Assembly: GCA_021413825.1 (NCBI GenBank)
Contig: JAIOPQ010000081.1
Location: 1-53,012, forward strand
Origin: Spirochaetia bacterium
Lineage (GTDB): Bacteria; Spirochaetota; Leptospiria; Leptospirales; Leptonemataceae
Reading direction: 5' to 3'
Length of the DNA: 53,012 nt
In this document: positions 16,249-23,433 of the stretch, one piece after another
Position numbering within the stretch: the first letter of the stretch is position 1
How the letters are laid out: every line of letters starts with the position of its first letter
Position numbers and translations under genes: made by a program
Notes under the pieces: model-generated
The model's database searches: none
What the model was told of the DNA's origin: nothing
The model's input: the letters and a program-made list of their open reading frames with translations, nothing else

Positions 16249-17499
16249 ATGCCCGATGAACGCAATGGCGAAATTGATTTTGTTTCTGCCAGGGAGCAGA
16301 TTGAGAAAGCGGCAGAGTTTGCCGGTTCGCAAGAACTTCCGCAGCTAAGCTTTGAAAAGGGGGAAACCCGTTTCGCATTCAGTCCCAGGGCCCTGGATAA
16401 AAGCCTCGTATATGATGCTGTCGAAACAATCAAAACATACATTGAAAATATTCGGGTGCATACATTTGAATCAGGGTTCCTTGTCCTGCAAGGAATGGGA
16501 GATATGTTTTCTCCAAGGGCTATCACAGGCGGAACCAAATACAAATTTCTAAACGTAGGCGGGACTCCAAGAATCGAAGTCTCATGTCGCGGCAATTTCA
16601 TTCAGGAAGAAATTCAGGTCTGTACTGCATTATTCAAATTGTTTCATGCTGGAAATGGCGCACAGGATCCGCTGTCAGTTTTGACTGAACTGGGCGCGCA
16701 GGTGCATAAGCCAGAACCAGGAGCTACCGGAGACCCATGGGGCTGGATAGCAGGCTACGAGCAGACAAAGGTGGAAGTTCAAGAGAGTGTTGTAATGCCC
16801 TTGAAGAATGCGGAAATGTTTCGCTCAGTTGCGACGTTAGCGCGCGGTTCAGATCAGGGTGTAATGCCACGTGCTATTTTGTTTGAGGGGCCTCCAGGCG
16901 TTGGTAAAACAACGATGGCTCGAATTATTGCCGCAGATACTGGAATTCCTCTCGTGTATGTCCCAATTGAAAATATTCTGAGTAAATACTACGGCGAATC
17001 CTCGCAGAACCTTTCCCGCATTTTTGATGCAGCGGCCCAGATGAATCAGGTGATCTTATTCCTTGATGAAATTGATTCCCTTGCTGGAAGCAGAGAAGAG
17101 GGTTTGTTTGAGGCTACGCGACGCGTATTGTCCGTTCTGCTCAGAAAAATCGACGGATTTGATACGCGGGACGGTGTACTAACGTTAGGCGCTACAAATC
17201 GAGCTCAGGACCTCGACCACGCTTTGCTTTCCAGATTCGATCATACCATTCGTTTCCCGCTTCCTGGCCGCGAAGAGATTCGAGCTATTTTCAGAAACTA
17301 TGCCCGCCATCTGAAATCCGAAGAACTCATCGATCTGGGGCTCACGTGCGAAGGAATGTCCGGAAGAAATATTCGTGATATTTGCGAATACGCAGAGCGT
17401 AGGCATGCGCGCCTTTTACTTGCGTCTGGAGCGCCCGCTTCACCGCCACCCGTTTCTCTTTATATTGAAGTAGCAAGAACCCGCCAAACCAACTCCTGA
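16249..17499 (+). CDS. AAA+ ATPase with a novel N-terminal domain
   Basis: A 416-residue protein. Residues 1 to about 155 form a domain I do not recognise. Residues about 175-390 form a classical AAA module: Walker A GPPGVGKT at 214-221, Walker B LFLDEID with D273/E274, a sensor-1 GATNRAQDL and an arginine-finger-like region LSRFDH. It ends with a helical lid (GMSGRNIRDICEYA). The closest style is the FtsH/Cdc48/spastin class, but there is no membrane segment or protease domain. It could be a remodelling or unfolding ATPase; the target is unknown. It closes the same-strand series after a 60-base gap. Confidence 0.8.
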   Translation: MPDERNGEIDFVSAREQIEKAAEFAGSQELPQLSFEKGETRFAFSPRALDKSLVYDAVETIKTYIENIRVHTFESGFLVLQGMGDMFSPRAITGGTKYKFLNVGGTPRIEVSCRGNFIQEEIQVCTALFKLFHAGNGAQDPLSVLTELGAQVHKPEPGATGDPWGWIAGYEQTKVEVQESVVMPLKNAEMFRSVATLARGSDQGVMPRAILFEGPPGVGKTTMARIIAADTGIPLVYVPIENILSKYYGESSQNLSRIFDAAAQMNQVILFLDEIDSLAGSREEGLFEATRRVLSVLLRKIDGFDTRDGVLTLGATNRAQDLDHALLSRFDHTIRFPLPGREEIRAIFRNYARHLKSEELIDLGLTCEGMSGRNIRDICEYAERRHARLLLASGAPASPPPVSLYIEVARTRQTNS

Positions 17500-17550
17500 C
17501 TTAGCCCAACAAAATAAGTACGAAATCGCGTCAGTTTTCCCAGGAATGGG

Positions 17551-17599
17551 TTGACGATTTTTTGTGCATAACAAATATGCTATATAACAAATGAGCTAT
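17551..17599 (+). promoter_or_regulatory. Promoter with tandem 16-bp repeats over the arsR start
   Basis: A -35-like TTGACG lies at 17551-17556 and a -10-like TATGCT at 17576-17581 (19-base spacer), placing a transcription start within a few bases of the ATG at 17591. Two tandem 16-base near-identical units, ATAACAAATATGCTAT (17568-17583) and ATAACAAATGAGCTAT (17584-17599), match at 14 of 16 positions and overlap both the -10 and the start codon. This would suit an autoregulatory operator for the ArsR-type product. No Shine-Dalgarno precedes the ATG, so the mRNA may be leaderless or nearly so. Position of the transcript start is inferred. Confidence 0.55.
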
Positions 17600-17947
17600 A
17601 TACCCACAGATTCGGATCGCCTGGACGCTATTTTCGCAGCCCTTGCGGATCCGACCAGGCGCGGCATACTGGCACGGTTAGCCAGGGGAGAGGCCGCAGT
17701 TCAGGATTTGGTCAAACCTTTTGGAATGAGTCAGCCAGCCATCTCCAGGCATCTAAAAGTCCTTGAAGCTGCCGGTCTTATTTCAGGAGACCGTGCCGCC
17801 CAGAAACGACCGAGGCGAATGGAAACCCATGCACTGGATGAGGCAACGGAATGGATTGAGCTGCTACAGAAGGTTTGGTCCAAACGATTCGTGCGATTGG
17901 ATGGCCTGATTGAAGAACTAAAAGGATCAAAGGAGAAAAAGAAATGA
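17591..17947 (+). CDS. ArsR-family winged-helix transcriptional regulator
   Basis: A 118-residue DNA-binding protein. The IFAALADPTRRGILARLARG start and the recognition-helix region GMSQPAISRHLKVLEAAGLI are textbook ArsR/SmtB features. It has no metal-binding ELCVC motif, so it is not a classical metal sensor; it matches the subgroup that controls AHSA1/SRPBCC genes. Its stop overlaps the AHSA1 start by the ATGA pattern, and OsmC follows, so it probably represses its own operon. Tandem repeats cover its promoter and start codon. The cytoplasmic signal it senses is unknown. Confidence 0.92.
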   Translation: MSYIPTDSDRLDAIFAALADPTRRGILARLARGEAAVQDLVKPFGMSQPAISRHLKVLEAAGLISGDRAAQKRPRRMETHALDEATEWIELLQKVWSKRFVRLDGLIEELKGSKEKKK

Positions 17948-18471
17948 GCAACGAAACTAGAGTAATTAGCAACCTGAAAGAGCAGAAGCTAATCATTGAG
18001 CGTGAGTTTGAAGGTCCGGTGGACATTGTATGGCGCGCTTGGACTGAGCCTGAGTTGGTTAAGAAATGGTGGGGGCCGCAGGGTTTCCATGCGCCTTCGA
18101 TTAAAATCGATTTTCGAGTAGGTGGAAAATATACCTTCTGCATGCACGGCCCAGCCGGATCACGCATGGATCAGGACATGTATACGAGCGGTGTGTATCG
18201 TGAAATCGTGAAACATACCAAAATTTCGGTTACGGAATATCTATCAGATCAGAACGGCGATAAGATTGAGATGCCAGGCTTCGGGGGACCGGATGGCCCA
18301 TTTGAATTGAAATATACGCTGAGTTTTGAGAATCTAGGCAAGGATCGGTCCAAGCTTTCACTTGAATATGATAGTCCAGGATCCATCGGCCAATTTGAAG
18401 CTATGCTGAATAGTGGTATGGAAAAAGGCTGGAGTCAGGCCTTTGTTAAATTGGCCGAAGCCATTAAGTAG
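17944..18471 (+). CDS. SRPBCC/AHSA1 (Aha1-like) domain protein
   Basis: A 175-residue soluble protein with the SRPBCC/AHSA1 fold. The diagnostic start is LIIEREFEGPVDIVWRAWTEPELVKKWWGPQG, and the C-terminal helix runs MLNSGMEKGWSQAFVKLAEAI. Members are lipid- or small-molecule-binding cups of unknown ligand. Translation is coupled to the ArsR gene by a 4-base ATGA overlap, a very common pairing in bacteria. It is likely controlled by that regulator. OsmC follows after 10 bases. Confidence 0.92.
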   Translation: MSNETRVISNLKEQKLIIEREFEGPVDIVWRAWTEPELVKKWWGPQGFHAPSIKIDFRVGGKYTFCMHGPAGSRMDQDMYTSGVYREIVKHTKISVTEYLSDQNGDKIEMPGFGGPDGPFELKYTLSFENLGKDRSKLSLEYDSPGSIGQFEAMLNSGMEKGWSQAFVKLAEAIK

Positions 18472-18481
18472 TAGGGATTGT

Positions 18482-18868
18482 ATGTCAGAAATCAAAGTTC
18501 GGCGTGGTTCCGGAAAGGTCAGTCAGATCATCGATGTTGGGTCGCATCATTTAATTGCAGATGAACCTGTTAGCAGTGGTGGAGAAGATACTGGACCCGC
18601 GCCGTATGACTATCTGGCAATCGCGCTCGGTGCATGTACGGCCATTACGCTGCGGATGTATTCGCAGCATAAGCAATGGCCGCTCGATGATGCAGAGGTT
18701 ACTGTGACATTGAATAAGGACGCCGATTCTACAAAGTTGAATCGTTCAATCTTGCTGAAGGGTGCCCTTGACGATACGCAGAAGACACGTCTATTAGCCG
18801 TTGCCAATCAGTGCCCTGTGCATAAGACGCTTTCTGGTAAAATCGAAATAGTTACAAACCTGCTCTAG
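18482..18868 (+). CDS. OsmC/Ohr family peroxiredoxin-like protein
   Basis: A 128-residue OsmC-type protein that reduces organic hydroperoxides via two cysteines. Both are present: ALGACTAITLRM (first Cys) and VANQCPVHKTLSGK (second Cys). The start at 18482 (MSEIKVRRGSG) is preceded by TAGGGATTG, a usable ribosome site, ten bases after the AHSA1 stop. It appears to be the third gene of the arsR operon, which suggests the operon responds to an oxidant or an electrophile; that is inference. The gene is followed by 120 bases of unassigned sequence and then the candidate RNA. Confidence 0.92.
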   Translation: MSEIKVRRGSGKVSQIIDVGSHHLIADEPVSSGGEDTGPAPYDYLAIALGACTAITLRMYSQHKQWPLDDAEVTVTLNKDADSTKLNRSILLKGALDDTQKTRLLAVANQCPVHKTLSGKIEIVTNLL

Positions 18869-18978
18869 CATCACCGCACAAAGCATAGCGCAATCGGGCT
18901 GGCCGGATGTTGCTTTCTTCCAGGGAAATCCGACGCTGGCCTCTGCCTCGTTAAACCTCGTAGCTTGCCCGTCGCAAA

Positions 18979-18984
18979 TATACT
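18979..18984 (+). promoter_or_regulatory. Possible -10 element of the candidate RNA
   Basis: TATACT lies six bases before the proposed 5' end of the structured RNA. No convincing -35 hexamer is seen at the right spacing, so this is a weak call. The RNA could instead be the 3' part of the arsR-osmC transcript. Confidence 0.35.
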
Positions 18985-18989
18985 CGACC

Positions 18990-19139
18990 GAAAACCGGGG
19001 GGTAAAAATCATGGCATTGCATCGTCTAAATCCAGGCTTTCTCCCCCCAGAAAGCCGGGAACCTCTTCTGAATGGAAGGGGTCGATGCTTCGCATGAACA
19101 CTCTTCCTGCCCCGGTTTCCCCCACCGGGGCGTTTTTTT
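18990..19139 (+). ncRNA. Candidate structured RNA with three-way junction and intrinsic terminator
   Basis: An approximately 150-base noncoding segment with perfect nested pairings. Outer helix: CATG 19010-19013 with CATG 19093-19096, then GCATCG 19019-19024 with CGATGC 19083-19088. Inside it are two hairpins: GGCTTTCT 19035-19042 with AGAAAGCC 19049-19056 (six-C loop) and ACCTCTTC 19061-19068 with GAAGGGGT 19075-19082 (one G-T pair). The second hairpin abuts the outer helix with no gap. The 5' ACCGGGG (18994-19000) can pair with the same CCCCGGT (19110-19116) that forms the terminator stem with ACCGGGG 19124-19130. It is not 4.5S, 6S, tmRNA or a riboswitch class I recognise. No gene is downstream on this strand until 19823. 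Confidence 0.6.
19110..19139 (+). terminator. Strong Rho-independent terminator
   Basis: CCCCGGT, a seven-base loop of TTCCCCC less one overlap, and ACCGGGG form a perfect GC-rich stem (19110-19116 with 19124-19130), followed by CG and seven Ts at 19133-19139. It ends plus-strand transcription from the arsR-osmC operon or from the candidate RNA just before the convergent HAD gene. On the minus strand there is no T-run, so it serves one direction. Confidence 0.9.
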
Positions 19140-19743
19140 ATTCTAATTTCTTAATCCATTCAAGTAGTTCATTTGAACTTTTGAAGAGATGCGCGTTCCA
19201 GCCAAATCGTGCGGGTTCTGTCAGGTTTTCTGGGCGATCGTCGATGAAAAAGACTGAGTCATCTGCTTTGATCTTCAAGGCCTCAGCAATGCGTTCGTAG
19301 TATTCTGGAAAGGGCTTCCTCACACCCAGCTCACTTGAGAAAAAACGATGCTCGAATAAATCGCAGAGCTCCGGCCTTAGTCGTAGAACTTCACTGAACC
19401 AGGGACTGTAGTTCGATACAAGTGCAAGGGTCCCATTGTTGCGGATTGCCTTGAGGAGTTCTTTCATTCCAGTCTTAAATTGAATTGGTTTGTTATAGAG
19501 TTGATTCTTGATTTCGCCTGGGTGCACAAGCCTGGCGCGAATTTCGGGATGGAGAGTCCTTTTGTAGAAGCCACTGAAATATTCATCCTCGGAAATTTCC
19601 CCGCATTCCCAGGACTCAAAGGCGCCAGGTGCGCGGTAGCTTCTCCATTCCTGAAAAGACATTCCATTCAGGACAGTTTCAATCACACCGTGATAGGGAT
19701 CCTCTACTACGGTATCCATGAGATCAAACAGATAGTAGCGCAC
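19138..19743 (-). CDS. HAD-superfamily hydrolase
   Basis: A 201-residue haloacid dehalogenase-like protein with an alpha-helical cap (about residues 20-90). Motif II is ALVSNYSPWF, the motif III lysine lies in ELGVRKPFPEYY, and motif IV is FFIDDRPENL. Motif I reads FDLMDTVV: the two aspartates are three residues apart (D7, D10) instead of the usual DxD, so the general acid/base position is displaced. Similar LMDT variants occur in some HAD proteins, as far as I recall. It is probably a phosphatase or pseudoenzyme of unknown substrate. It is convergent with the arsR operon and divergent from waaA. Confidence 0.82.
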   Translation of the reverse strand: MRYYLFDLMDTVVEDPYHGVIETVLNGMSFQEWRSYRAPGAFESWECGEISEDEYFSGFYKRTLHPEIRARLVHPGEIKNQLYNKPIQFKTGMKELLKAIRNNGTLALVSNYSPWFSEVLRLRPELCDLFEHRFFSSELGVRKPFPEYYERIAEALKIKADDSVFFIDDRPENLTEPARFGWNAHLFKSSNELLEWIKKLE

Positions 19744-19822
19744 CTTGCAAGAATGAACCGGGGATTCTGCCAGTCACGAATAAATTGACCCTTCCCACCA
19801 GTCAGGAAAACTCAGCCAGCAG

Positions 19823-21100
19823 ATGTTTTACTTCCTCTACAACGCGATTCTTACACTTCTCTGGCCGATTTACATTCTAGGCTCTCTCTTTATTTCAAAG
19901 GTGCGCGACTTTCGCCGCAGTAGAATCACGTTAGACGACTTCGCGAATCTTAATCCCGAATCCCGGCCATTGTTGTGGTTGCATGCAGCATCCGTAGGTG
20001 AGCTCGACCAGGCGCTTGCAGTGTCGCGCGAATTTAGAGCCTCGCATCCAGGGGTGCGCATTGTGGTCAGCGTATTCAGTATGAGTGTGAAGAAGCTCGA
20101 AAGCGGAGACGTTGATTTCATGTTCCGACTGCCTGTGGATTTTTACTGGTCCTGGTCTGCTTTGATCGATACACTCAGACCGAATGCATTGGTAACATTT
20201 ACCTGGGATGTGTTTCCAAATCTGCTTTTACATTTGGAGAAAAAGAAAATCCCTGCCTACCTTTCCTGTGCAGCGCTCAGTGCTGATTCAAGCAGGCTCA
20301 AGTTTCCGATGCGCATCCTTATGCGGTCGGTCTACAAAAAACTTGCAGGCATCGGGGCGGTTGACACGGCCAACCTTGCGCGTTTTCAAAAATTGACAGG
20401 GTCATCCCAGGGGACCCGGGATCAAGCGATCACTCGAATTGAAGTGACCGGCGATAGCAGATACGATGCCATATTTCACAAAATAGAGAATGCAAAACTG
20501 TCGCCGGAGATCGAATCAAGGCTCAAACTACCCGGTAGAACCTGGATATTGGCTTCAACCTACGCTGCATGCGATGCTGTGATATTTCCACACCTGGAGT
20601 CAATACTGCGCGAATTTGTGGATCTCAACGTGCTAGTATTTCCGCATTTTGTGGATGAGAAACGATTGAGAGCAATTGAAGAAGGCCTGCGAAGATACTC
20701 TCTCAATAGTTCGCGGTTTACATCTGGCGAAAATACTCGTGTGCGAATCGTTGATCAGCTTGGCGTCCTGGCTCTGGCTTACCGTTATGCGACGTTTGCG
20801 TACGTAGGCGGTGGATTCCATCACAGGATTCACAATACGGGAGAGCCAGCTGCGTTTGCTCTGCCAATTCTTACAGGTCCCAGAATTGAGACAAGTCCGG
20901 TTGCTCTTTTGCTGGAAAAGGAAGGGGCATTGGTTCGCATTAATTCGCAAACCTTGAATACTCAGGTGAAAGCCTGGCTGGCGGATGATTCTGTGCGGCT
21001 AACGGCAGGGCGGGGCGGACAAGATAGTCTTAAACGCGAGCGGGGTAGTGCAAGAAAGTTTACGCAAGTGTTTCTGGACCGTGAGTTCAGTTATTCTTGA
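19823..21100 (+). CDS. waaA: 3-deoxy-D-manno-octulosonic acid transferase
   Basis: A 425-residue glycosyltransferase that adds Kdo from CMP-Kdo to lipid A precursors at the inner membrane. It has an N-terminal membrane anchor (about residues 3-24), the WLHAASVGE block at 52-60 with the catalytic-type Glu, and a C-terminal donor-binding region YVGGGFHHRIHNTGEPAAF, the family's signature with the conserved GEPAAF. The middle TFTWDVFPNLL corresponds to the usual ETElWPNLI block. Presence indicates an LPS-bearing outer membrane. It overlaps the convergent YfhO-like gene by ten bases. Confidence 0.9.
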   Translation: MFYFLYNAILTLLWPIYILGSLFISKVRDFRRSRITLDDFANLNPESRPLLWLHAASVGELDQALAVSREFRASHPGVRIVVSVFSMSVKKLESGDVDFMFRLPVDFYWSWSALIDTLRPNALVTFTWDVFPNLLLHLEKKKIPAYLSCAALSADSSRLKFPMRILMRSVYKKLAGIGAVDTANLARFQKLTGSSQGTRDQAITRIEVTGDSRYDAIFHKIENAKLSPEIESRLKLPGRTWILASTYAACDAVIFPHLESILREFVDLNVLVFPHFVDEKRLRAIEEGLRRYSLNSSRFTSGENTRVRIVDQLGVLALAYRYATFAYVGGGFHHRIHNTGEPAAFALPILTGPRIETSPVALLLEKEGALVRINSQTLNTQVKAWLADDSVRLTAGRGGQDSLKRERGSARKFTQVFLDREFSYS

Positions 21101-23358
21101 ATAGACTTTGCTTTCCAGAGTGTCCCAGGGCTCGTACGAAGATCGTTTAGGACTATAGCAAGTACCAAAATACAGGCAAGCGCCGCAGCGATCAGGCCCG
21201 CATACAGCGAGCGCGGCTCGTACCGAAACTCAATTTCATTCTCGCCGGGCAGCAGTTTCACTCCACGAAAGGCAAGGTTGGCCGCATAAATTGTTGTGCC
21301 CTGGCCGTTAATAGTGCAAGTCCATCCTGGGAAAAACTTATCGTTCAAAATTAGAAATGAATCACCGGTAGTTTGAGTTCGTAAGACGATGCGTTCTGGT
21401 TCATCTATAACAAACTGTGCCGGTTTCAGGTGATCGGTTTGGGCGATTGTTCGAAGCGAGGTTTGCGCAGGGCCGGCTTCAATCACTGTATTGAGCAATG
21501 GGATCTGTTCCTGCAATTTGCGGTGGCTATCTTCTGCATCATTAGAAAGCAAAATGCGATTAGATATGTAGGCGCGCGGCAAAACGTGATCAGTGATTTC
21601 CATAACCTGGTAGGAATCTAGATGATCCTGCATAGCCAGGGCAGCAAGTGGTCCAAATATTTTCTGCAGGAATCCCATTACCCCAGGAGATTGAAGTGCC
21701 TGTGGACGCATCTGTATGCCGGATGCTAAGATTTTCTCCTTTGTGCCATTGTCTGCGCGAAGCCACAATCCTGTGTTGCCCAGTATCCATTTCACAGAAC
21801 TCAATCGCAGCAAATCAAGGGTTTGAAGGGAGGTTAGGGATTTGTACGTTAGGCGAGTTTCTCCCAGCCAGACGTCAGAGGATTTGTAATTGCGCAATTC
21901 CTCGGAAACAAGGAGGCTGAATAAATATGCCCGGTAAGTATTAGCGGGCTCGTAGTCGTCCAGACTGCGCCTGCGAGAAATCATGCCGGACTTATCGCAC
22001 GGCAAAAACGATCGGTTACAAATTGCCGCGAAACGATATTCGCTTTGTCCGGGCAAAGCCTCTTGAAGAGTCCTGGGAAAATCCTGGACATACTTCGCAA
22101 CGTTCAGGAATACCTGGGTCTCAATTCGTTTTGTGTTCCAGATGGATAAAGTCAGGGCGATGAGGAAAATGGGAAACAGAAGGTGAAGATGGGGTTTGAG
22201 AGGATTCCATCTTGATCGCAGCATCACCATAGCGAATGCTGAGAGGATTAACGCGCACGGAAAAACTAGAACATAGCTGGCTCTGGATGGAAACCTAAAG
22301 GCGGAACCAAGCGGGTAATATTTCTCTATCCACCCTGCAAATGGAGTACTGCCACCAATGGAAAGCAACAAGAAAGGAAGACTTATCAGTACCATGCTGA
22401 GCAATCCAATTCGAAATCTTCTAAATCGCTTCCAGGCAATGGCGCAGCCAAACAGAATGAATACCGCAGTTATAGGACTCCACGGCGATCCGCTACCCGT
22501 GCCGTAGATTGCGGCCATTACATCAAAAGCCGACATAGGATATGCGAGGACCTGCTCCGGAGTTAGGGCACTTTTGTTTCGCAGACCTTCAGCCATTAGT
22601 TCCGCTGATGTCAGTAACTGTGGCGCGCAAATAGCAACACATATAGCTGAAGCCAAAAATAGATTCCCCAGAAACGCCATAGGGCTGTGGCGAATTTCCT
22701 TGTTTCGGGCTATCAATAGTGTGACGCCGAAAAAAGCACAGACGTGAACTGCGTAAAACGCGCTCTGTGGATGCCCGGCGTATACAAGCATTGCCATTGC
22801 AAAACCAAGCTGCGCAGATCTGGAGACTCCAGGTTTCCGAAAAAACCGTTGAAGCGCGAGCATGGCAACAGGCAGCCAGGCGATCACTGCAACGGCGTTT
22901 TGCATTACGTGAAAGCTGGCCAGAAACGTTTCGGAAAGTAGTACAGAAAAAACACCAACAATCGCTGCGGGTGGATCGATTCCAAACGACCGGATGAATC
23001 CGTAGGTTCCAAATAGAGTGAGCAGGAAATGGAAGATCAGTTCAAAGAAATGCCCCCAATGCAATCCCAGAATTGAGTAGAGTAGCACTCTGGGTGGATA
23101 TAGAAATCTATGCTGCAAAGTCCCTATCATCGGGTTCCCGGTTGATGCATACGGGTTCCAGGTTGCCAGTTCACCCTTGCTGGCCCGCGCGTGGAAGTAT
23201 TCCTGCATGGGGAGGTCTTCTGTTATTGTATCAGAGAAAATGTAGGTGGGATCCACGCGATTTAGATTGGTGCGGAAGGCGAGAAAGGCCAGACCGAGTA
23301 TTAGAATCGCCAGGGGTCCTCTGAATTGAAAAGCGATTCTACCAGAACGTCTGAGCAT
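21091..23358 (-). CDS. YfhO-family polytopic membrane protein
   Basis: A 755-residue membrane protein with about a dozen hydrophobic helices and a C-terminal soluble domain. The N-terminal loop reads LPMQEYFHARASKGELATWNPY followed by GNPMIGTLQ, the usual YfhO arrangement, and the C-terminal NDKFFPGWTCTINGQ...LLPGENEIEFRYEP is the family's characteristic end. YfhO-type proteins are GT-C-like and in Gram-positives glycosylate teichoic acids; here the substrate is unknown, perhaps LPS or another surface glycan. The start is probably ATG 23358; a TTG at 23364 is possible. Ten-base overlap with waaA. Confidence 0.88.
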   Translation of the reverse strand: MLRRSGRIAFQFRGPLAILILGLAFLAFRTNLNRVDPTYIFSDTITEDLPMQEYFHARASKGELATWNPYASTGNPMIGTLQHRFLYPPRVLLYSILGLHWGHFFELIFHFLLTLFGTYGFIRSFGIDPPAAIVGVFSVLLSETFLASFHVMQNAVAVIAWLPVAMLALQRFFRKPGVSRSAQLGFAMAMLVYAGHPQSAFYAVHVCAFFGVTLLIARNKEIRHSPMAFLGNLFLASAICVAICAPQLLTSAELMAEGLRNKSALTPEQVLAYPMSAFDVMAAIYGTGSGSPWSPITAVFILFGCAIAWKRFRRFRIGLLSMVLISLPFLLLSIGGSTPFAGWIEKYYPLGSAFRFPSRASYVLVFPCALILSAFAMVMLRSRWNPLKPHLHLLFPIFLIALTLSIWNTKRIETQVFLNVAKYVQDFPRTLQEALPGQSEYRFAAICNRSFLPCDKSGMISRRRSLDDYEPANTYRAYLFSLLVSEELRNYKSSDVWLGETRLTYKSLTSLQTLDLLRLSSVKWILGNTGLWLRADNGTKEKILASGIQMRPQALQSPGVMGFLQKIFGPLAALAMQDHLDSYQVMEITDHVLPRAYISNRILLSNDAEDSHRKLQEQIPLLNTVIEAGPAQTSLRTIAQTDHLKPAQFVIDEPERIVLRTQTTGDSFLILNDKFFPGWTCTINGQGTTIYAANLAFRGVKLLPGENEIEFRYEPRSLYAGLIAAALACILVLAIVLNDLRTSPGTLWKAKSIQE

Positions 23359-23433
23359 CTGCAAATTTGAGCATTCATTGGCCCACCGACAAGCAGATTT
23401 AAAGAACGGAGCCAGCGTTGGAGTTTGCGAATA

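Noticed and set aside
18869..18978. Possible extra small gene after osmC
   Set aside because: No start with a ribosome site and no protein-like frame on either strand.
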